DNA from: Allocatelliglobosispora scoriae
GTDB taxonomy: Bacteria > Actinomycetota > Actinomycetes > Mycobacteriales > Micromonosporaceae
Assembly (NCBI RefSeq): GCF_014204945.1
Contig: NZ_JACHMN010000002.1
Span: forward strand, 4,301,001 to 4,365,000
Reading direction: 5' to 3'
DNA: 64,000 nt
Position numbers and translations under genes: made by a program. The notes under the pieces are model-generated. The model made no database searches and was not told the DNA's origin. It saw only the letters and a list, made by a program, of their open reading frames with translations. Positions 51,438 to 59,604 of the stretch are shown here, piece by piece (position 1 is the stretch's first letter; the number at the start of each line of letters is the position of its first letter).

Positions 51438-52217
51438 ATGACCTTCGAGGCCGCGCTGCCCAGGTTCGACGTCCGCGACCAGGTGGCACTCGTCACCGGC
51501 GCCGCCCGAGGGCTGGGCCGCTCGATCGCCCTGGCGCTCGCCGAGGCGGGCGCCCACGTCGCGCTCGGCCTGCGCGACATCGACGCCGACGGGGGAGTCG
51601 CCGCCGAGATAGCCGCCCGCGGCCGCCGGGCGCTGCCGCTGCAGCTCGATGTCGCCCGCACGGAGCAGATCGCCCCGGCGATGCAGGCGGTCGTCGACGA
51701 GTTCGGCCGCCTCGACATCCTGGTCAACAACGCGGGCATCGCGCTGGGCGGCCGCGCCGAGGCCGTCACGGAGGCCGACTTCGACCAGACGCTCGCGGTC
51801 AACCTCAAGGGCACGTTCTTCGCCAGCCAGGCCGCGGGCAAAATCATGATCAGCCAGGGGTACGGGCGCATAGTGAACCTGGGTTCGCAGGCCGGTGCCA
51901 TCGCCCTGCCCGGCGAAGCCGTCTACTGCATGACCAAGGCGGCGATCGCCCATCTGACCAAGTGCCTCGCCGTGGAGTGGGGCCGCCACGGGATCAACGT
52001 CAACGCCGTGGCGCCGACCTTCGTCAGGACGCCGGGAACCGCCGAGGTGCTCGCCGACCAGGCGTTCCACGACGATGTGGTGGAGCGGATCGCCGCGCTG
52101 CACCGCATCGGCGAGCCGATCGAGGTGGCCGGGGTGGTCGTGTTCCTGGCCTCGCCGGCGGCATCGTTGATCACGGGGGAGACGGTGTTGATCGACGGTG
52201 GTTGGACGGCCCGGTGA
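51438..52217 (+). CDS. Short-chain dehydrogenase/reductase
   Basis: 259 residues, classical SDR. The cofactor motif is VTGAARGLGRSIA (TGxxxGxG), then the structural NNAG in ILVNNAGIALGG; the catalytic Ser is in NLGSQAGA and the YxxxK pair in YCMTKAAIAHLTK. The C-terminus ends GETVLIDGGWTAR. Uses NAD(P)H; the substrate is unknown. Located directly before the second initiator tRNA. Confidence 0.92.
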   Translation: MTFEAALPRFDVRDQVALVTGAARGLGRSIALALAEAGAHVALGLRDIDADGGVAAEIAARGRRALPLQLDVARTEQIAPAMQAVVDEFGRLDILVNNAGIALGGRAEAVTEADFDQTLAVNLKGTFFASQAAGKIMISQGYGRIVNLGSQAGAIALPGEAVYCMTKAAIAHLTKCLAVEWGRHGINVNAVAPTFVRTPGTAEVLADQAFHDDVVERIAALHRIGEPIEVAGVVVFLASPAASLITGETVLIDGGWTAR

Positions 52218-52275
52218 AGGGCCTCGGTTAACCGTTTCGACATCTCACCTCATCTGATCTAGACTGTAGATACGA

Positions 52276-52349
52276 CGCGGGGTGGAGCAGCTCGGTAGCT
52301 CGCTGGGCTCATAACCCAGAGGTCATAGGTTCAAATCCTGTCCCCGCTA
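52276..52349 (+). tRNA. Initiator tRNA-Met(CAT), copy 2
   Basis: Identical to the copy at 40195 except for two bases in the T-stem (GCAGG there, ATAGG here, both able to pair). It has the same initiator features: C1 unpaired, GGG/CCC anticodon stem. It stands on the same strand 12 kb from the first copy. Confidence 0.97.
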
Positions 52350-52361
52350 CTAGTTAACCGC

Positions 52362-52407
52362 CGATTGAGGGCGCATACCCATTCACCTGGGTATGCGCCC
52401 TCAATCG
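52362..52407. terminator. 20-bp perfect hairpin after tRNA
   Basis: CGATTGAGGGCGCATACCCA (52362-52381), TTCACC loop, perfect complement 52388-52407. It probably stops transcription from the tRNA and possibly also from the convergent regulator gene. Confidence 0.75.
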
Positions 52408-52486
52408 ATACGGGGCAAGTAATGTCCCTCGATATGATGTTTGTCAAGGGATCTCAGCGCCAGTTGAGGGTGCATCGCCGTCTTGA

Positions 52487-53827
52487 TCAGACGGCGCCGA
52501 TCAAATTCGCGAAGCTGCGTATGCCTGCCATGCCTGTCCGGCCTTCGAGAGTCAGGAGCTCGCGAGCGAGTTCCTGAGCCCAGGGACGGTAACGAATTTC
52601 CTGTGGAGTGTCTCGCTCTGCGTTGAGAAGGCTCTGGTATGCGGCTTGGTGCTTCCCCCGACCGTTGAGTGCCAGGGCGGTGTCTTCCCAATAGCGGGCG
52701 CGTCGCTCGGGCGAGGCGATCTTAGTGGGATCCACGAGGCGGGCGTACTCGACGGCGGTCCCGTAGTCGCCGAGCATCCTGGCCACGCTGATCTTGTAGA
52801 CGGCGACCTCGATCATGTTGAAGCGTTCGCCGCTTGAGGCACCCACTTGACGGGCGGCGGCCTCGGCTTCGACCATGAGCGTCCAGGCGGTGTCCCGATC
52901 GTCGCGCATGGCTGCGGTGTAGGCCGAGGCCGCGAGGATCTGCCCGTACAGGGCACTGCTGGCGGCATCGGGCAGGCCGGTGTCGGCGTGGAGTCGGCGG
53001 GCAGTGTCGAGCGTGAGCCGCTGGGCGCCGTCGCGGTGGTGGGTACGGCGCATGACGGTCGCGGCGAGTCGTTGTGCTTCGGCGAGGATGATCGGGTCGT
53101 CGGCGTTGCGGGCGGCTTGGACGGCGCGGTCGGCGGTCGACCAGGCCATGCCGTTGTCGTGGAGCTTGATCAGCAGCTGGGTGGCGATCGCGTACGCCTG
53201 GGCGAGGCGGGCGGCGGCCACCGGCGCCTCGGTGATGCTTGCGGCGTCACGGCCCGCCGTGGCCCGGGCGAGCAGGCGTGGCAGGCGACGGGCGAGCTGG
53301 GTGTAGCGGGTGGCCCGGAAATCGGCTCTGGCTGCGGCGAGCTGGGCCGCAAGCTGGTTGCCGGGGATCGGCGCTGCGGTGAGGTTGCCGAACAGGACGT
53401 CTTCGACGGTGTCGACGAGGCCGTGCGCGGCGGCCGGAGCTGGCATGCCGGTCAGGGTGATCGCTCCGGTTACCACGGCTGCGGTCGAGGCGATCAGGTC
53501 TCGTCGGCGCATATCGTCACCACCTTCATCGACATCTGTGCCAAGGCTAGCGGTGTCGTTGTCTGCGGTCGATCGCGACAACCCGAACAGGTGCGCCGGG
53601 ATCGCGAACAGCTCCGCCAGTCGGCGAAGTTCCTTCACGTCCCAGGTGCGTCTCGGGTTGGTTTCCATCCGGCTGAGCGTGGACGGTGACACGGCGGCCA
53701 GCCCGGCGGCCTCTTCCAGGGTCATGCCCGCAGCGGTGCGGGCCACCCGCAGAACAAAGCCGTAGTTCCCGGCTTGGGCGGCTTTCGCGACGTTGGGTAT
53801 CGCCGTCCACTCGGTGTCGATGCTCAA
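52487..53827 (-). CDS. HTH regulator with TPR-like region, beside the RiPP genes
   Basis: 446 residues from TTG 53827, which has AGGAGG six bases upstream; the ATG at 53893 has none. The HTH is at 25-60 (GMTLEEAAGLAAVSPSTLSR). RRRD followed by a hydrophobic stretch (LIASTAAVVTGAITLTGMP, 111-129) looks like a membrane or Tat-type anchor in mid-protein, then about 300 residues of helical repeats. Divergent from the radical SAM gene across a 159-base space containing a 7-3-7 palindrome. It is likely to regulate that locus. Confidence 0.8.
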   Translation of the reverse strand: MSIDTEWTAIPNVAKAAQAGNYGFVLRVARTAAGMTLEEAAGLAAVSPSTLSRMETNPRRTWDVKELRRLAELFAIPAHLFGLSRSTADNDTASLGTDVDEGGDDMRRRDLIASTAAVVTGAITLTGMPAPAAAHGLVDTVEDVLFGNLTAAPIPGNQLAAQLAAARADFRATRYTQLARRLPRLLARATAGRDAASITEAPVAAARLAQAYAIATQLLIKLHDNGMAWSTADRAVQAARNADDPIILAEAQRLAATVMRRTHHRDGAQRLTLDTARRLHADTGLPDAASSALYGQILAASAYTAAMRDDRDTAWTLMVEAEAAARQVGASSGERFNMIEVAVYKISVARMLGDYGTAVEYARLVDPTKIASPERRARYWEDTALALNGRGKHQAAYQSLLNAERDTPQEIRYRPWAQELARELLTLEGRTGMAGIRSFANLIGAV

Positions 53828-53883
53828 TGACCACCTCCTCGCGCGAAGCGGCGGAGTTCGAGCGTGACCGATGTTTGCGGCTT

Positions 53884-53900
53884 GTGCAAGCACCTTGCAC
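53884..53900. promoter_or_regulatory. 7-3-7 inverted repeat in the regulator-RiPP divergent region
   Basis: GTGCAAG, CAC, CTTGCAC: perfect inverted repeat. About 10 bases on, TGTCT/AGACA forms another small dyad (53911-53922). These are candidates for regulator binding. Confidence 0.5.
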
Positions 53901-53986
53901 CTTCGGCCTCATGTCTTCAGACAAGACCGCGCCACCGGTGTGCTGTATGCACCCCATTCCCCTGCATGACAAGGAGAACCGCCGCG

Positions 53987-55147
53987 ATGGCCATGCCGGC
54001 ATCAGCCACTCCCGCGATCCGGGGCCGAGAAGGAGGCGTGACCCAGCCGAGCCTGATCTCGCCACAATTCCGTACCCTGATCACGCAACCCACGACGCTG
54101 TGCAACCTCAACTGCGGGTACTGCTACCTACCCGCCAGGGACAAGCAGATCCTGATGCCCGTGCGGGTCGCGCAGCGTCTTGCCGAGTCGGTCGTCGAGC
54201 AGAACGGGGCCGATGTGGTGGAGGTGGTCTGGCACGGCGGCGAGCCGCTCACCACACCGATCGCCCATATGCGAAACCTCCTCGACCCGTTCGAGGAGCT
54301 GCGCCGTGACGGCCGGATCGTGCACGTGGTCCAGACCAACGCCACACTCGTCGACGACCGCTGGCTCAGTCTCATCGGCGACTACCAGATCAGCGTCGGT
54401 GTATCGATCGACGGGCCCGGCGACCGGTTCAACGCGGACCGCGTGGACTGGGCGGGCAAGCCGTCCACCCGCAAGATCATGCACGGGGTGCGGTGCCTGC
54501 GCGCTGTCGGGGTGCCGTTCAGCGTCATCTGCGTCGTCACCGCCGACACCATCACCCGCGCCGACGAACTGCTCGCGTTCTTCGCCGACTTGGGCTGCGA
54601 GTCGGTGGCCTTCAACATCGAGGAAATGGAGGGACTCAACGCCCACCGCCGCCAGGTCACCCAGGACGAGGCACAAGCGTTCTGGGCACGGCTGTGGCAG
54701 CTGCAGCCCGACTACCCCGACCTTCACATCCGCGACCTCGACCGGCTGCGCGGATTCATCGCCCGTACCCGCGACGGCTGGACCTTCCCACCAGAGGCGA
54801 AGTACGAGCCGATCCCGACCGTCGCCACCACCGGGGACATCGTCCTCCTTTCACCGGAACTGCTGGGCATCAGGTCCCCGGACTACCGGAACTTCGTCGT
54901 CGGCAACGTGCTGGTCACCTCGATTCCCGCCATGCTGGCCACGATGCGCGAGCACCGGTACGTCGCCGAGTTCGAGCGCGGCCTGGCCGCCTGCCAGACC
55001 GCCTGCGGATTCTGGGAGTTCTGCCGCGGCGGTGCTGCCGCCAACCGATTCTTCGAACACGGCTCGTTCGACGGCACCGAAACCGCCTACTGCCGCAACA
55101 CCCGCCAAGCCGTGGTGCTGTCTGCCGCGACACGCATCTCCACGTAG
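53987..55147 (+). CDS. amcB: Radical SAM/SPASM cyclophane-forming maturase (AmcB-like)
   Basis: 386 residues from ATG 53987, with AAGGAGA nine bases upstream; earlier in-frame starts have no such site. The radical SAM cluster is CNLNCGYCYL (Cys39, 43, 46). A GGEP-type SAM motif (WHGGEPLTTP) follows. The C-terminal Cys set (CQTACGFWEFC, then AYCRNTR) belongs to a SPASM-like auxiliary Fe-S site. It sits directly upstream of a precursor with aromatic-Asp-(Asn/Lys) triads. The family joins an aromatic ring to the third residue, making cyclophanes. The family name is from established nomenclature; the match is by motif and context. Confidence 0.85.
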   Translation: MAMPASATPAIRGREGGVTQPSLISPQFRTLITQPTTLCNLNCGYCYLPARDKQILMPVRVAQRLAESVVEQNGADVVEVVWHGGEPLTTPIAHMRNLLDPFEELRRDGRIVHVVQTNATLVDDRWLSLIGDYQISVGVSIDGPGDRFNADRVDWAGKPSTRKIMHGVRCLRAVGVPFSVICVVTADTITRADELLAFFADLGCESVAFNIEEMEGLNAHRRQVTQDEAQAFWARLWQLQPDYPDLHIRDLDRLRGFIARTRDGWTFPPEAKYEPIPTVATTGDIVLLSPELLGIRSPDYRNFVVGNVLVTSIPAMLATMREHRYVAEFERGLAACQTACGFWEFCRGGAAANRFFEHGSFDGTETAYCRNTRQAVVLSAATRIST

Positions 55148-55159
55148 AAGGGATCCGCC

Positions 55160-55372
55160 ATGAGCGCACTTCTGACCCTGCAGCGCGCCGACGCCGACGC
55201 GCTGGAACGACTCGGCATCACCGCCACCACCCCGGTAGTGGGCGAGCCCACCGCCGCCAAATTCGACAACCGGCCGACCTGGGACAACAAGACCGGCGGC
55301 GGAGGCTTCGACAAGCGCCCCTCCTGGGACAACTGGGACAACCGCAACTTCGACAAGTCCACGAAGAAGTAG
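55160..55372 (+). CDS. amcA: RiPP precursor with repeated aromatic-Asp-(Asn/Lys) triads (AmcA-like)
   Basis: 70 residues from ATG 55160 (AAGGGATCC upstream), 12 bases after the maturase stop. Residues 1-34 are a plausible leader with an LERLGIT segment. The core has six triads: FDN 35-37, WDN 41-43, FDK 50-52, WDN 56-58, WDN 59-61 and FDK 64-66, separated by Arg-Pro and Gly-rich linkers, with a KSTKK tail. Each triad fits the aromatic-X-X unit that cyclophane-forming enzymes crosslink. No obvious protease or export gene is adjacent, so the mature ends are unknown. Confidence 0.85.
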   Translation: MSALLTLQRADADALERLGITATTPVVGEPTAAKFDNRPTWDNKTGGGGFDKRPSWDNWDNRNFDKSTKK

Positions 55373-55382
55373 CACGCTCGTC

Positions 55383-55407
55383 GGCGGCCCGCACCTGCCG
55401 GGCCGCC
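55383..55407 (+). terminator. Hairpin after the precursor gene
   Basis: GGCGGCCCG (55383-55391) and CGGGCCGCC (55399-55407). It may end most transcripts after the precursor, so it is made in excess over the downstream genes. The next gene has its own TAAGGT box seven bases before its ATG. Confidence 0.6.
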
Positions 55408-55434
55408 GCCCCTTGCCCGCCTAAGGTGGCATCC

Positions 55435-56049
55435 ATGGAGTTCCGCACGGTACGCGACCTGAAGATCGCGTGCCCCGGTGACGAGCCCGACGACCTCGAT
55501 CCCGCCAGGCGCGTGCCCGCCGCCCGGACCACGATCAGTGAAGTGCTGGTCGCTGGCGAGGTGTGGAAGCGTGCCGAGATCACAGGCGTGACGATCTCCC
55601 GGTCCTGGTTCGTCGACGCCGACCTCTCCTCGGCCCGCTTCGACGGCGGCACCCTGGACCGCTGCATCCTGCGCAGGTGCAACCTCATCGGCGCACACCT
55701 CGACGGCGTCACCCTGCGCGACGTTGTGTTCGAGAACTGCCGCCTGGACTACGCCTACTTCACCGATGTCAAAGCCGCCGGCCCGGTCGCGATCATCGGC
55801 TGTTCGATGACCGACACCATTCTCACTGCCGGCAAACTCAGCACCGTCGCGTTCGACGGCTGCAAACTGGCCGGAACGACCTTCGACGGCACCGACCTGC
55901 GCGGCGCAGATCTGCGTGGCAACGACATCACAAAGCTCACCGCTGGCACCGCTCTACGCGGCGCGATACTGAGCCCCGCTCAGATCCCCAGCCTGACCGA
56001 CCTCTTGCTCGCAGAGCTCGCGATACAGGTCAAGGCCGAACACCGATGA
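55435..56049 (+). CDS. Pentapeptide-repeat protein
   Basis: 204 residues from ATG 55435 with TAAGGT seven bases upstream. From about residue 60 it is built of A(D/N)LXX-like repeats: SARFDGGTLDRCILRRCNL, AHLDGVTLRDVVFENCRL, GTDLRGADLRGNDITKL. This makes a right-handed beta helix, as in MfpA/Qnr proteins that mimic DNA and protect gyrase. Repeat proteins beside RiPP genes sometimes confer self-protection. The N-terminal 50 residues are of a separate type. It overlaps the next gene as ATGA. Confidence 0.8.
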   Translation: MEFRTVRDLKIACPGDEPDDLDPARRVPAARTTISEVLVAGEVWKRAEITGVTISRSWFVDADLSSARFDGGTLDRCILRRCNLIGAHLDGVTLRDVVFENCRLDYAYFTDVKAAGPVAIIGCSMTDTILTAGKLSTVAFDGCKLAGTTFDGTDLRGADLRGNDITKLTAGTALRGAILSPAQIPSLTDLLLAELAIQVKAEHR

Positions 56050-56933
56050 CCGAGCCGGGCACAGCTCAGCTTCCCGCTGATATCTCCCTCCCCGGCACCG
56101 TGGTTCAGGCCGAACCGGTGACAGAAGCCACGGGCAGCCAGGTCTGGCGGGTCACCCTCGATGACGGCCGCGTCCTGGCGGTCAAGTTCGCCGACGAGAG
56201 CGCTGACTCGTTCGGCATTACGCGGAGACTTGCCCGCCGCGAAGCTTCGGTCCTCCGTTTGAAAGGCGAGCAGGACCGCTACCTGGTCGCATCGGGGGAA
56301 ACGCTCGACGGGTCCTGGCTGGCCACCGTGTGGCAGCACGGCCCGACACTGTGGCAGCGCTGGATGCCGGTCCTGGGCGGAGGCAAGACAGAACAAGCCG
56401 GTTCGATCCAGGCGACTCGCCGGACCGCCTCACTGCTGAACGACCTCCACGCGCAAGGCTGGCGCCACTGCGACCTCCAAGGCAGCCACATCTTCATCCC
56501 CGACGACGAGACCACCTCTTTGATCGATTGGGCGCACGCGCAAGGACCCGAGGAGGTGCAGCCCGAGGTGCCGTTCCGCGGCGGCTACGCCCACCTCAAC
56601 GCACCCGAGATCGCGTCCGAGCTGCTCGTGACGGCCAACACCCATCACGTCGAGATGACCCCGGCGGCCGAGGTCTACGTCCTCGGCGCAGTGCTCTACT
56701 CGGGGTGGACACGCCAGTGGCCACGCGACTACCGCGGCGCCAACCCAGCCGACCTGCGCGCTCCCGACATCTACGAGGCCATCGCGGACCCAGCGACACT
56801 GCAGCCAATGCCAGGCGGTTGGCCATCAATGGCTGCACTGCTCGCCGCGATGCTCGATCATCATCCGGCCAACCGGCCGACCATGGACGAGGTGCTCGGC
56901 GCCCTGGTCAGCCAGTGCCAGGTGGGTATGTGA
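56046..56933 (+). CDS. Protein kinase-like protein with altered motifs
   Basis: 295 residues, start overlapping the pentapeptide-repeat gene. VLAVKFADE is the ATP-lysine strand, GWRHCDLQGSHIF corresponds to the HRDLKxxN catalytic loop (the Asp is kept, Asn is His), and LIDWAHAQG to DFG (with Trp). YVLGAVLYSGW and HHPANRPTMDEVLGAL resemble the last helices of bacterial Ser/Thr kinases. The glycine loop is weak. It may phosphorylate a protein or peptide, or be an aminoglycoside-phosphotransferase-like enzyme. Confidence 0.7.
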   Translation: MTEPGTAQLPADISLPGTVVQAEPVTEATGSQVWRVTLDDGRVLAVKFADESADSFGITRRLARREASVLRLKGEQDRYLVASGETLDGSWLATVWQHGPTLWQRWMPVLGGGKTEQAGSIQATRRTASLLNDLHAQGWRHCDLQGSHIFIPDDETTSLIDWAHAQGPEEVQPEVPFRGGYAHLNAPEIASELLVTANTHHVEMTPAAEVYVLGAVLYSGWTRQWPRDYRGANPADLRAPDIYEAIADPATLQPMPGGWPSMAALLAAMLDHHPANRPTMDEVLGALVSQCQVGM

Positions 56934-57069
56934 GCGAGCGGCGATCTGGGATGACCATGAGCATCCCAGAAGAGGCCGAAGGGCCGCCCAGAAGACAGGC
57001 CGCAGCGGGGCGAACCTGCCACCGGAAGGCATCATCTGGCGACATGAGGCAGCATGACACGTACATGCG

Positions 57070-57102
57070 AGGGCGCTCATCCAATCGTCGGATGAGCGCC
57101 CT
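57070..57102. terminator. 13-bp hairpin before the AraC gene
   Basis: AGGGCGCTCATCC (57070-57082), AATCGTC, GGATGAGCGCCCT (57090-57102). It ends the RiPP-kinase unit and covers an in-frame ATG of the next gene (57092), arguing for a later start. Confidence 0.7.
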
Positions 57103-57136
57103 TGATCGTCGGCGGGGTGTCGGCGAGGCTGTGGGC

Positions 57137-57976
57137 GTGGATTACGTGTCCAGACTGCCGCGACCGCCGCTGGACGGGCTGATCGACGACCTCTACTACC
57201 TGGAGGGTGCGCCGCCCTACGCCCTCCTGACGCTGCCGCCGATGCCGGGGGCGCTGCTCATCGTCAACCTCGGGGCGCCGTTCCGCATCCGTGCCGGCAC
57301 CGAGATCAAGATGGCCGAGTACTCCGACGGCTGCGTGATCACTACGCCCACCCGGGCGTTCGACTTCGGCTATCCGGTCCGGACCCGGTCCGTCGGCGTA
57401 CACGTCAAGCCGTGGGGGCTGGCCCCGTTCCTGCCGATGCCCGCGGCCGAGCTGTGCGACCGGCCGGTGACGTTGGAGCAGGTGTGGGGTCGGCCCGCCG
57501 TCGCCGAGCTTCGAGACCGGCTCGCCACGGCGGACGGACCGCACGGGATGCTGACGCTGCTCGAGGCGGAGCTGATGCGACGGCTGGGCGAGACCGCCGG
57601 GCTGGGGCTGGTCCGCCATACGAGCCGGGTCATCGCCTCGGCCGACGGGGCGGTGGCGATCGGCGACCTCAGTGTGGCGGCCGGTGTCAGCAGCACTCGT
57701 CTGGCACGGCGGTTCCGGGAGATCATCGGCGTCACGCCGAAGCGGCTGGCCCGCACCCACCGCTTCGCCGCCACCGTCTTCGCGATCGACCCCGCCGGAC
57801 CGATCGACTGGGGCGGCCTCGCCGGTGGCGCCGGCTACTTCGACCAGGCCCACTTCGGCCACGAGTTCCGCGAGTTCACCGGGCTCACGCCGACCCGCTA
57901 CCTCGAGGTCCGGCGGCGGTTCCTGCGCGAACATCCCGGCCACGCGATGGACGGCTGGCCGCTGCCGGCCGATTGA
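57137..57976 (+). CDS. AraC-family transcriptional regulator
   Basis: 279 residues from GTG 57137 (GAGG upstream). The N-terminal sensing domain begins DYVSRLPRPPLDGLIDDLYY; the C-terminal pair of HTH motifs is visible in AIGDLSVAAGVSSTRLARRF and GGAGYFDQAHFGHEFREFTG, ending in the usual TPTRYLEVRRRF. It is followed on the same strand by a DHFR-like reductase gene it may control. Confidence 0.87.
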   Translation: MDYVSRLPRPPLDGLIDDLYYLEGAPPYALLTLPPMPGALLIVNLGAPFRIRAGTEIKMAEYSDGCVITTPTRAFDFGYPVRTRSVGVHVKPWGLAPFLPMPAAELCDRPVTLEQVWGRPAVAELRDRLATADGPHGMLTLLEAELMRRLGETAGLGLVRHTSRVIASADGAVAIGDLSVAAGVSSTRLARRFREIIGVTPKRLARTHRFAATVFAIDPAGPIDWGGLAGGAGYFDQAHFGHEFREFTGLTPTRYLEVRRRFLREHPGHAMDGWPLPAD

Positions 57977-58040
57977 TTTCTTACAAGAACCGCAGCTCAC
58001 GACACGCTAATTTGGGGGTACCCAATGCAGAGGAGTGCCC

Positions 58041-58622
58041 GTGGGCAAGGTGGTCATGAACGGCTCGGTCTCGGTGGACGGCTTCATCGCGGACGAGAAC
58101 GACCAGCCCGGACCGCTGTTCGACTGGTTGACCAGCGGTGACATCCCGCTGGACCCCAGCGGTGTGCTGAAGGTGTCGCAGACCTCCTACGACCACACCC
58201 GGCCGTACTGGGACCAGATCGGGGTGACGATCGTCGGCCGCCACGTCTTCGACATGACGGACGGCTGGGACGGGGAGCCTCCGGGCGGGATCGACCACGT
58301 GGTCGTCGTGACGCACCGGCCGGCGCCCGAGGGCTGGGACCCGGCAGCGCCGTTTCACTTCGTCGACGGTGTCGAGGCGGCCATGGCCAAGGCGCAGGAG
58401 CTCGCCGGTGACCGCATCGTCGAGGTCGCCGCGGGTGATGTCGGCGGCCAGGTGCTCGCCGCGGGCCTGGTCGACGAGGTGCGCATGGACGTGGCACCCG
58501 TGGTGTTCGGGTCCGGCAAGCGCTACTTCGGGTCGGTCCACGCACAGCACCTGTTGGCGGACCCGGACGTGGTGATCCAGGGCGACCGGGTGCTTCACCT
58601 GAGCTATCGGGTGCGCCGTTGA
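58041..58622 (+). CDS. Dihydrofolate reductase/RibD-C-like protein
   Basis: 193 residues from GTG 58041, preferred over GTG 58035 because AGAGGAG then lies five bases upstream. It begins GKVVMNGSVSVDGFIADE, the RibD C-terminal/DHFR-like opening, with GRHVFDMTDGW and VEVAAGDVGGQVLAAGLVDE as later conserved parts and APVVFGSGKRYF near the end. NAD(P)H-dependent reduction is expected; the substrate is unknown. Confidence 0.85.
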   Translation: MGKVVMNGSVSVDGFIADENDQPGPLFDWLTSGDIPLDPSGVLKVSQTSYDHTRPYWDQIGVTIVGRHVFDMTDGWDGEPPGGIDHVVVVTHRPAPEGWDPAAPFHFVDGVEAAMAKAQELAGDRIVEVAAGDVGGQVLAAGLVDEVRMDVAPVVFGSGKRYFGSVHAQHLLADPDVVIQGDRVLHLSYRVRR

Positions 58623-58643
58623 CCTGGCCGAGCGCCGTGACCG

Positions 58644-59087
58644 CTATGCCAGCCACACACCGTCGACCATCAGCTCCCGTGCTGCGAGCTCGTTGACCTC
58701 CCGCCAGGCCTGGATCAGTTCCGGCCGGATCCGGAAATACGGGTAGTTGCGCTGCTTGCGGGGGTCGAACCCGGTCTTGACCGCGAACGCGTCGGCGACC
58801 TCGTCGGTGAGCGCGTCGGCGACGACGGCGGATCCTTCGATCAGGACCACGTCGCGGGTCGTCCCGATCGTGAGCCGGACCTGGCCGCCGTCGCGGAGAT
58901 TGCGGGCCGTGGGGTTGCCGGCCGCCGTGGAGATCAACAGGGTCTCGTCGTCCCATAGGAACGACAGCGGCACCAGGTAGGGCGTACCCGCTCGGTCGGC
59001 GGTGGCCACCCAGGCGTCGACGTCCTCGTCGAGGCGGCGCCGGGTGTCCTGAATGCGCTGCGCGAGCGGTCGGGGCGGGGCGGTCAT
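58644..59087 (-). CDS. Pyridoxamine 5'-phosphate oxidase-fold flavoprotein
   Basis: 147 residues from ATG 59087 (GGAGG nine bases upstream). The split-barrel fold is shown by YLVPLSFLWDDETLLIST, NPTARNLRDGGQVRLTIG and VVLIEGSAVVADAL. Such proteins bind FMN, F420 or heme. The C-terminal YFRIRPELIQAWREVNE is seen in actinobacterial members. Function is not closer defined. Confidence 0.85.
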   Translation of the reverse strand: MTAPPRPLAQRIQDTRRRLDEDVDAWVATADRAGTPYLVPLSFLWDDETLLISTAAGNPTARNLRDGGQVRLTIGTTRDVVLIEGSAVVADALTDEVADAFAVKTGFDPRKQRNYPYFRIRPELIQAWREVNELAARELMVDGVWLA

Positions 59088-59118
59088 GGCGTCAGGCCTC
59101 CGGTCGGGATGGGTTGGG

Positions 59119-59553
59119 TCAGCCGCGCAGGGCGGCGATGGCCTTCTCGATACGCAGTCGGCGCGTCTCGGGCTTCTTCGCGCTCTCGATGGCGCGCACG
59201 TGCTCGCGCTTGTGGCTGTAGGCGAGGCTGTCGTAGGCGGCGCGGGCGACCGGGTCGTCGTCCAGCGCCTGGGCGAAGTCGGCAGGCTCGACGACGACGC
59301 GCGGCTCGGTGTCGAGCTCCAGGTCGACCTCGACCTCCTCGCCGATCGCGACATCGGCGGCCTGCCGGTTGGCGTTGCTCAGACCGAGCAGGTGACGGCC
59401 GCGCATGATGGCGACCCGGCTCTTCCAGGAGTGCCCGTTGACCGTGATGGTCACTGGCGGCCGGGCACCCCCGCCGAGCGCCGCCACCACCTCGGGCGGG
59501 ACCTCCAGCCCGCGCATGGGCTCGGGCGGCTCGACGACGGTGCGAAACTTCAC
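59119..59553 (-). CDS. DUF1905/YdeI-type protein
   Basis: 144 residues from GTG 59553 (AAAGGAG upstream). The N-terminal DUF1905 beta barrel (MKFRTVVEPPEP to DLELDTEP) is joined to a YdeI/OmpD-associated helical tail (LDDDPVARAAYDSLAYSHKR and HVRAIESAKKPETRRLRIEK). Members are common but of unknown function; YdeI proteins have been linked to peptide resistance. Confidence 0.85.
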   Translation of the reverse strand: MKFRTVVEPPEPMRGLEVPPEVVAALGGGARPPVTITVNGHSWKSRVAIMRGRHLLGLSNANRQAADVAIGEEVEVDLELDTEPRVVVEPADFAQALDDDPVARAAYDSLAYSHKREHVRAIESAKKPETRRLRIEKAIAALRG

Positions 59554-59604
59554 GACCTGCTCCTTTAGTCTGGGTGGTGCTTGCCGGTGCTCCAGATGTA
59601 ACGG

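Noticed and set aside
40195-52349. tRNA-flanked segment as an integrated mobile element
   Set aside because: No integrase, excisionase, transposase or phage gene, and no partial tRNA att copy; both tRNA genes are complete.
52487-53827. The HTH regulator as an exported protein because of RRRD and a hydrophobic stretch
   Set aside because: The motif is more than 100 residues into the protein, after the DNA-binding domain, so a classical Tat signal is not possible. It is reported only as an oddity.
53864-53986. Longer N-terminus of the radical SAM protein from 53864
   Set aside because: It contains five extra Cys in an unlikely setting and runs through the regulator's operator-like dyads; AAGGAGA supports ATG 53987.
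57092-57136. ATG 57092 as start of the AraC gene
   Set aside because: It lies inside a terminator hairpin (57070-57102) and has no ribosome site; GTG 57137 has one.
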